From DAOTYE01 sp034434915 (lineage in GTDB: Bacteria > Chloroflexota > Dehalococcoidia > Dehalococcoidales > RBG-16-60-22), in assembly GCA_034434915.1 (NCBI GenBank), contig DAOTYE010000070.1, positions 1 to 8,528 of the forward strand: 8,528 bases of DNA, written 5' to 3'. The position numbers and the translations under genes are program-made. The notes under the pieces are model-generated. The model was not told where the DNA came from and did no database searches. It was given only the letters and a program-made list of their open reading frames with translations. The first letter of the stretch is position 1; every line of letters starts with the position of its first letter. Positions 4,264 through 8,528 of the stretch are shown here, one piece after another.

Positions 4264-6141
4264 ATGCCACACGGGTTTAATGGCAAGATTTTACGTGCCA
4301 ACCTATCTACCGGAAAGTTCACCATTGAAGAGTTCCCGGAGCAGTTTTACCGTCAATACTATGGCGGGGAAGGCTTCACCGGCTATTTCCTGCTGAAGGA
4401 GGTGCCTAGGAAAACTGACCCGCTGAGCCCGGAGAACAAGCTCATCTTTGCCGCGGGACCGCTCACTGGCGTCCCGGCAGGCGGCTGCGGCAGACATAGC
4501 GTGGGTGGTAAATCTCCGCTCACCGGCGCTTTTGGAGAGGCAGAATCCGGCGGCTACTGGGGGGCAGAGCTGAAGATGGCGGGGTTTGACGCCGTCATCG
4601 TGGAGGGGAAGGCAGAAAAGCCGGTCTATATTTTCATTGAGGATGGCAAAGCCTCCCTTAAAGATGCCCGCCACCTCTGGGGCATGAAAGCCCTTGAGTG
4701 CCAGAGCGCCATCCGCCAGGAGCTCGGTGATGATTTCATTAAAGTGGCATACATCGGTCCGGCGGGAGAAAACCTGGTGCGCTTTGCCAACATCGGCAAT
4801 GACCTGGATGCCTTTGCCGGGCGCACGGGCATGGGGGCGGTGATGGGGTCAAAGAATCTCAAAGCCATCGCCTGCCGTGGTCATCAGCGCGTCTCAGTGG
4901 CAGACCCGGCGGCAGTGAAAGAGCTGGCAATATGGATACGCAATAACACCCCCATTATCAATAAGGGAATGCATGACCTGGGCACGGCGCGGGTGGTCAA
5001 TATACTCAATGGAGCCGGCGGGCTTCCGGTGCGCAACTTCCAGCTGGGCGCAATTGATGGCGCGGCAAATATCAGCGGCGAGGCGATGCGGGACACCATT
5101 CTGGTCAGACGGCGCGCCTGCTTTGCCTGCCCGGTCCAGTGCAAGCGTGAAGTGAAAGTTGACCAGCCGTATACCGTTGACCCGCGCTATGGCGGACCGG
5201 AATATGAGACGGTCGCCGCACTGGGCTCCAATTGCGGCATTACGGACCTGAAAGCCATTGCCAAAGGAAATGAAATAGCGAATGCTTACGTGCTGGACAC
5301 CATCTCCTGCGGCATGGCAATCTCCTTTGCCATGGAGTGCTTTGAGAATGGACTGCTCTCCAAAAAGGACACCGGTGGTATTGACCTGCGCTTCGGCAAT
5401 GCGGATGCCATGCTCCAGATGCTGGAGCTCATTTCCTTGCGCCAGGGCTTCGGCAATATTCTGGCGGAAGGCGTCGCCCGTGCGGCTAAGAAAATCGGCA
5501 AAGGTGCCGGGAAATATGCCCTCCATATCAAAGGTCTTGAGCTCCCCATGCACGAGCCCCGCCTCAAACAGGGGCTGGGGGTGGGCTATGCCATTTCCCC
5601 CACCGGCGCGGACCACTGCCACAATATGCATGACACCCTCTACACTTCCGAGAACCCGTTCCTGGTTGAGATGAGGAGCCTGAATAATTTTCAGAAGATG
5701 GCGCTGACTGACCTCTCTCCGCAAAAGATAAGCATGATGATGTATTATTCTAACTGGATACACTTCCTGAACTGCGCCGTCTGCTGTTACTTTGTCATGT
5801 CATTGAGCCTTGTCGGCTTTGAACGCACGGCGGCGCTGGTGCGCGCGGTCACTGGCTGGAACACCAGCGTCTTTGAAATTATGAAGGTGGGCGAGCGTGC
5901 GGCGAACCTGGCGCGCATCTTCAACCTGAGAGAAGGCTTCACGCCTCAAGACGATACCATGCCAGCACGGTTCTTCACCGGGCACGCTTCCGGTCCGCTT
6001 AAAGACGTGCCGTTAGACCCGGAAGCCTTCCGCAAAGGCATTCAATATTACTATGACATGATGGGCTGGCCCGGCGGTATCCCTTCTGCGGGCAAGCTGG
6101 GTGAACTGGGTATTGACTGGGCGCTGACTCAGATACGATAG
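4264..6141 (+). CDS. Aldehyde:ferredoxin oxidoreductase (AOR) family tungstopterin enzyme
   Basis: A 625-residue cytoplasmic enzyme of the AOR family, which oxidises aldehydes to carboxylic acids with ferredoxin as electron acceptor, using a bis-pterin tungsten centre and one [4Fe-4S] cluster. Visible hallmarks are the N-terminal pterin-binding domain (about 5-205) with GGEGFTGYFLLKE, SPLTGAFGEAESGGYWG and GRTGMGAVMGSKNLKA; cluster ligands C286, C289 and C293 (CxxCxxxC), close to the spacing in Pyrococcus AOR; the first pterin motif at D345 followed by ISCG and FAMEC; the GADHCHNMHD stretch; and the fourth cluster Cys in NCAVCCYF (probably C508). Length matches the family (about 600-630). The Asp that begins the second pterin motif in Pyrococcus AOR appears to be Asn503. 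The substrate cannot be assigned. The gene is first in an operon with a cupin 29 nt downstream. Family certain, exact enzyme unknown. Confidence 0.93.
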   Translation: MPHGFNGKILRANLSTGKFTIEEFPEQFYRQYYGGEGFTGYFLLKEVPRKTDPLSPENKLIFAAGPLTGVPAGGCGRHSVGGKSPLTGAFGEAESGGYWGAELKMAGFDAVIVEGKAEKPVYIFIEDGKASLKDARHLWGMKALECQSAIRQELGDDFIKVAYIGPAGENLVRFANIGNDLDAFAGRTGMGAVMGSKNLKAIACRGHQRVSVADPAAVKELAIWIRNNTPIINKGMHDLGTARVVNILNGAGGLPVRNFQLGAIDGAANISGEAMRDTILVRRRACFACPVQCKREVKVDQPYTVDPRYGGPEYETVAALGSNCGITDLKAIAKGNEIANAYVLDTISCGMAISFAMECFENGLLSKKDTGGIDLRFGNADAMLQMLELISLRQGFGNILAEGVARAAKKIGKGAGKYALHIKGLELPMHEPRLKQGLGVGYAISPTGADHCHNMHDTLYTSENPFLVEMRSLNNFQKMALTDLSPQKISMMMYYSNWIHFLNCAVCCYFVMSLSLVGFERTAALVRAVTGWNTSVFEIMKVGERAANLARIFNLREGFTPQDDTMPARFFTGHASGPLKDVPLDPEAFRKGIQYYYDMMGWPGGIPSAGKLGELGIDWALTQIR

Positions 6142-6149
6142 ATACGATA
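6132..6149 (+). repeat. Tandem 9-bp duplication across the AOR stop codon
   Basis: GATACGATA occurs twice head to tail (6132-6140 and 6141-6149). The first TAG stop (6139-6141) forms at the junction. It looks like a replication-slippage duplication. Confidence 0.8.
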
Positions 6150-6170
6150 AATAAGGAGGAACAGAAAACC

Positions 6171-6581
6171 ATGTCAAAAGCGGTCATCAACGGATGGGAG
6201 CTTCCCTGGGCGAAGAGCCAGCCGCCGGCAGAGCGTATGTTCAGACTCATCGCCTCACCGGAATCATCAGGCTATGAGAAAGCCACTGTTCTGCTGGTGA
6301 CCATTCCACCGGGGGGCACCACCACCATGCACACCCACCCGGATAGCGACGAAATCATCTACGTGATGGGGCGGGCTGAGGGGACGGTTGCCGGGGAAAA
6401 GACCAAACTGGAGACGGACTCAGTTATTATCGCCCCCAAAGGCGTGGAGCATGAGTGCCGCAATACAAGTGAGACGGATATGCTCAAGCTTTTCTGCGTC
6501 TTCCTGCCTCCCATCAAGCTCAACCCCATTCAGGCAGAGCTGGCACAGAGAACAAAAGAATACCTCAAAAAGAAGGGCTAA
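6171..6581 (+). CDS. Small single-domain cupin, metal-binding
   Basis: A 136-residue cupin_2-type protein. Cupin motif 1 is PPGGTTTMHTHPDSDEIIYVMGRAEG in two parts: H54, H56 and E61 are the usual metal ligands, followed by G67 and G71. Motif 2 is APKGVEHECRN, with H94 as the fourth ligand. All four ligands are present, so a bound divalent metal is expected. The C-terminal tail (about 115-136) is a charged helix ending in KKKG. Stand-alone cupins act as isomerases, dioxygenases, decarboxylases or ligand sensors, and nothing here picks one. AAGGAGGA (6153-6160) precedes ATG 6171 by 10 nt. Co-transcription with the AOR gene is likely (29-nt gap, no hairpin), suggesting a role with the AOR substrate or product. 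Confidence 0.9.
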   Translation: MSKAVINGWELPWAKSQPPAERMFRLIASPESSGYEKATVLLVTIPPGGTTTMHTHPDSDEIIYVMGRAEGTVAGEKTKLETDSVIIAPKGVEHECRNTSETDMLKLFCVFLPPIKLNPIQAELAQRTKEYLKKKG

Positions 6582-6593
6582 ACTTAGCTCTTT
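6572..6593. terminator. Shared bidirectional terminator overlapping both convergent stop codons
   Basis: AGGGCTAA (6574-6581) pairs with TTAGCTCT (6584-6591) with one G-T wobble and is extendable by 1-2 pairs outward, giving a tight hairpin. TTTCCC follows on the plus strand; on the minus strand a better T-tract follows (TTCTTTTT, 6574-6567). The cupin TAA (6579-6581) and the minus-strand hydrolase TAA (6586-6584) both lie in the stem. Confidence 0.6.
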
Positions 6594-7312
6594 CCCGCTT
6601 GCGCTTTAGCCAACCGTTCTGCCAGGTCTTTCAAGGCACGGTGCGCCCCACCCATCACCGGCGCACCGTGTCCCACGCACAAGATGTCAAAGTCCAGCGC
6701 CGCTATCCTCTTTATGGAATCAATCTCCTGGGCAAAGTCTGCGGTGAACTGCCGCGATGGCAGGCGCAGTCCGAACCGGTTTGACACCAGGTCACCAGCG
6801 ATAACTACCCACTTCTTTTTCAGGTACAGGCAGATGCTTCCCGGGGTGTGTCCCGGGGTGTGGTATATTTTCATCCCACCTAGGACAGGCAGTTCATCAC
6901 CATCTTTGAGAAACTCATCCACCGCCACCGGGGAGGTCTTCAGAAGCTGAGGGAAACGCAAAAAGGCTCTGTTAAGCCACGCGGGCCGCAGTGGTCCCGG
7001 CTGAGGCATTTGCCCCGTAATGTAGGGCGCATCTGCCGCGTGTGCCAGGACATGCGCCCTGGTATACTCCTTCAGCAACGCCAGACTGCCGATGTGGTCA
7101 AGGTGATGGTGGGTGATGATGATGCGGCTGACCTTGAGCGGAGAGTGCCCCACTTTTTCTATCTGCCGCAAAATCTGCCTTGCTCTGCCCTTAAAACCGG
7201 TGTCAACCAGCGTCAGATTGCCGTTATAATCCGCAAGCAGGAAAACATTAGCGCCCCACACACCGGCGCCAAAGAGCCCGCTCAGCCGATAGATTTGTGC
7301 GACAACCAGCAC
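6584..7312 (-). CDS. Metallo-beta-lactamase-fold hydrolase
   Basis: A 242-residue cytoplasmic member of the metallo-beta-lactamase superfamily. The dinuclear metal signature is complete: THHHLDH (H68, H70, D72, H73), HTPGHTPG (H155), AGDLV (D174) and VGHG (H215). The N-terminus (IYRLSG, then GANVFLLADYNGNLTLVDTGF) matches typical superfamily openings and supports the GTG start at 7312. The insert at about 99-128 is rich in Pro, Arg and Phe and may shape the substrate pocket. Specificity is unknown; relatives include glyoxalase II-like thioesterases and lactonases. The gene starts 45 nt after the stop of the dehydrogenase gene on the same strand, so the two likely form an operon. The Shine-Dalgarno site is weak (GGGGGCAGG just upstream), which suggests lower or coupled translation. 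Confidence 0.88.
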   Translation of the reverse strand: MLVVAQIYRLSGLFGAGVWGANVFLLADYNGNLTLVDTGFKGRARQILRQIEKVGHSPLKVSRIIITHHHLDHIGSLALLKEYTRAHVLAHAADAPYITGQMPQPGPLRPAWLNRAFLRFPQLLKTSPVAVDEFLKDGDELPVLGGMKIYHTPGHTPGSICLYLKKKWVVIAGDLVSNRFGLRLPSRQFTADFAQEIDSIKRIAALDFDILCVGHGAPVMGGAHRALKDLAERLAKAQAGKS

Positions 7313-7342
7313 GGTCGCCTGCCCCCATTGCCTATTTACTTG

Positions 7343-7367
7343 TTATAGATTGACTTATTATAGATTG
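7343..7367 (-). repeat. 10-bp direct repeat at the dehydrogenase stop codon
   Basis: TTATAGATTG occurs at 7343-7352 and 7358-7367 (period 15). On the minus strand the copy inside the gene encodes the last codons and TAA stop (AATCTATAA), and the second copy recreates them just downstream. It looks like a short duplication, comparable to the one at the AOR stop. Confidence 0.75.
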
Positions 7368-8422
7368 GCACTGACCGCCTTGCAGAACTCGGTCGTTGAA
7401 GCCGTACCACCCTGGTCGCGGGTCAGGTGCTTGCCCTGCTGGTACACCTTATAGATAGCCTTTTCCAGCCGCGCTGAAGCGTCCTTCAGTCCCAGATAGT
7501 CAAGCATCATGGTGGCAGACAGCATCATGGCAGTGGGGTTGATGATATTTTTCCCCGCGATGTCTGGAGCTGTGCCATGCACCGAACCGAAGTAAGCATA
7601 GTCCTCTCCCAAACAAGCGTTAGGTGCAATGCCCAGCCCACCGATGAGCCCCGCCGCCCCGTCAGCCAGGATATCTCCGTGCTCATTTGACATCACCACC
7701 ACATCAAACCACTGGGGATTGGTAATCATGCGCTGGCAGAAATTATCTATGATGATTTGCTCAAAGGTAAGAGCGGGATATTTCTTAACCGTCTCTTCAA
7801 CCAGCCGGCGGAACATCTCATCGGACTGTGTCAGAACATTATATTTGCAGGCGGCGGTCACCTTGCCTTTGCCGCCGCGCGCTTTACGCTCCAGGGCAAG
7901 CTTACAGGCGACTTCTGCAATTTCATAGCAGCGCTGTACGGTGGTAGTCTTGATGGCGAATTTACCTCTGGCTGAGGTGTCCAGCGCCATGCCGGTCATC
8001 TCATTCACAAGCCTGAGCGGTGCCAGCTGGTTCAGCTCCCCCTCAAAACCCGGGTAAAGTCCCTCCAGGTTCTCCCTCAGGATGATGAAATCAATGCCCT
8101 CAGGGTTTTTTAACGGACTTCTCAGCCCTTTCACATACTTTATCGGACGGACGTTGGCATAGCACCTTTTCCCCCAGCGCAGATACCAGTGAACCCCCGT
8201 CATCTTCCTGGTGGACCCGAAGAGGGTGCAATCAGCCTCATCTATCGCCTCTTTGGCTGAAGCCGGGAAAATCTCCCCATATTTTGCGATGCCCTCATCA
8301 TTGATAGCCGTGTGCAAGAACTCAATGCCCAGCTTCATCTCTTCCAGAATTTTGACGGTGGGCAGAACCACTTCAGGTGAAGCGTCATCACCCTTTACCA
8401 CGCAGACTTTTTTCTGAGCCAC
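7358..8422 (-). CDS. Isocitrate/isopropylmalate dehydrogenase family protein
   Basis: A 354-residue member of the NAD(P)-dependent beta-decarboxylating dehydrogenase family, which oxidises and decarboxylates 2-hydroxy acids such as isocitrate, 3-isopropylmalate, homoisocitrate or tartrate/malate. Visible: GDDASPEV nucleotide-side start (11-18); substrate arginines in ANVRP (R92) and ILRENLEGLYPG (R116, Y123); catalytic Lys193 in CKYNVL; Asp226; the metal-binding signature NEHGDILADGAAGLIGGLGIAP with D250 and D254; HGTAPDIAGKNIINP (H282) for the coenzyme; and the C-terminal TRDQGGTASTTEF. Length fits the short NAD-type branch. The usual Glu-Pro before VHG is Gly-Ser here, and the residue before the catalytic Lys is Cys, so substrate assignment is uncertain. 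Start is GTG 8422, with AGGAGG (8433-8428) 5 nt upstream; the overlapping ATG at 8424 is out of frame and soon stops. First gene of the minus-strand operon. Confidence 0.9.
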   Translation of the reverse strand: MAQKKVCVVKGDDASPEVVLPTVKILEEMKLGIEFLHTAINDEGIAKYGEIFPASAKEAIDEADCTLFGSTRKMTGVHWYLRWGKRCYANVRPIKYVKGLRSPLKNPEGIDFIILRENLEGLYPGFEGELNQLAPLRLVNEMTGMALDTSARGKFAIKTTTVQRCYEIAEVACKLALERKARGGKGKVTAACKYNVLTQSDEMFRRLVEETVKKYPALTFEQIIIDNFCQRMITNPQWFDVVVMSNEHGDILADGAAGLIGGLGIAPNACLGEDYAYFGSVHGTAPDIAGKNIINPTAMMLSATMMLDYLGLKDASARLEKAIYKVYQQGKHLTRDQGGTASTTEFCKAVSANL

Positions 8423-8452
8423 ATTCTCCTCCTATGTCTTGTCAGTCCTAAC

Positions 8453-8461
8453 ATTCTACCA
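8453..8461 (-). promoter_or_regulatory. Extended -10 promoter for the dehydrogenase-hydrolase operon
   Basis: TGGTAGAAT on the minus strand (8461-8453) is an extended -10 element (TGn plus TAGAAT). A TTTACA at 8484-8479 is 20 nt upstream, too far to be a good -35, so the extended -10 is the main argument. Start would be near 8446, giving a leader of about 24 nt. Confidence 0.4.
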
Positions 8462-8474
8462 CATAGCCGGAGCG

Positions 8475-8518
8475 CTGGTGTAAATCACGGCAGAATGAGA
8501 CATCCGCAGTAACACCAG
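8475..8518. promoter_or_regulatory. Inverted repeat upstream of the dehydrogenase promoter, possible operator
   Basis: CTGGTGT (8475-8481) and ACACCAG (8512-8518) are perfect 7-bp inverted arms separated by 30 nt, just upstream of the extended -10 element. Placement suits a regulator site or a hairpin ending something upstream. No regulator gene is visible in the window. Confidence 0.3.
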
Positions 8519-8528
8519 ATAGAAAGAC

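Noticed and set aside
4894..5763. 289-codon antisense ORF inside the AOR gene
   Set aside because: It lies fully within a gene with unmistakable family motifs. Long antisense frames are common opposite GC-biased codons, and its product has no recognisable domain.

Overview
The window looks like a chromosomal piece of an anaerobic bacterium, most plausibly Chloroflexota and perhaps Dehalococcoidia-like. This rests on strong bacterial Shine-Dalgarno sites, bacterial signal peptides, a tungstopterin aldehyde:ferredoxin oxidoreductase (AOR) family enzyme and mid-range GC. No rRNA or other marker gene is present, so the taxonomic guess is inference. I saw no tRNA, rRNA, CRISPR array, transposase or phage gene.

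Positions 1-2870 hold a cell-surface block on the + strand. It starts with the 3' end of a secreted protein whose C-terminus resembles the end of the TasA/camelysin-like domain of the next gene. An intrinsic terminator follows at once (145-181). Next is a longer protein with a signal peptide, a TasA-like domain, a second unrecognised domain, a Pro/Ala linker and a C-terminal membrane anchor (204-1634). The third gene is a secreted protein carrying two tandem 37-residue repeats (1827-2867); it has its own candidate promoter and a full-length Shine-Dalgarno site. Two adjacent strong hairpins follow (2894-2960).

Positions 2870-4236 are sparse. There is one small three-helix membrane protein resembling DUF5658 (3158-3499). 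Beyond it lies an AT-richer stretch whose best signals are on the minus strand: a 53-codon membrane-peptide ORF (3910-4071), and a compact unit with a sigma70-like promoter (3783-3810), a 41-codon ORF starting almost at the predicted transcription start, and an intrinsic terminator (3568-3594). That unit may make a leaderless micro-protein or an RNA of about 200 nt.

Positions 4187-8528 hold two convergent metabolic operons. On the + strand, a good promoter drives an AOR family enzyme and a small metal-binding cupin. On the minus strand, an isocitrate/isopropylmalate-type dehydrogenase is followed by a metallo-beta-lactamase-fold hydrolase. The operons meet tail to tail with 2 nt between stop codons, inside a hairpin that probably ends both transcripts. 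Substrates cannot be assigned from sequence alone. The set would suit oxidation of an aldehyde and of a 2-hydroxy acid in an anaerobe.
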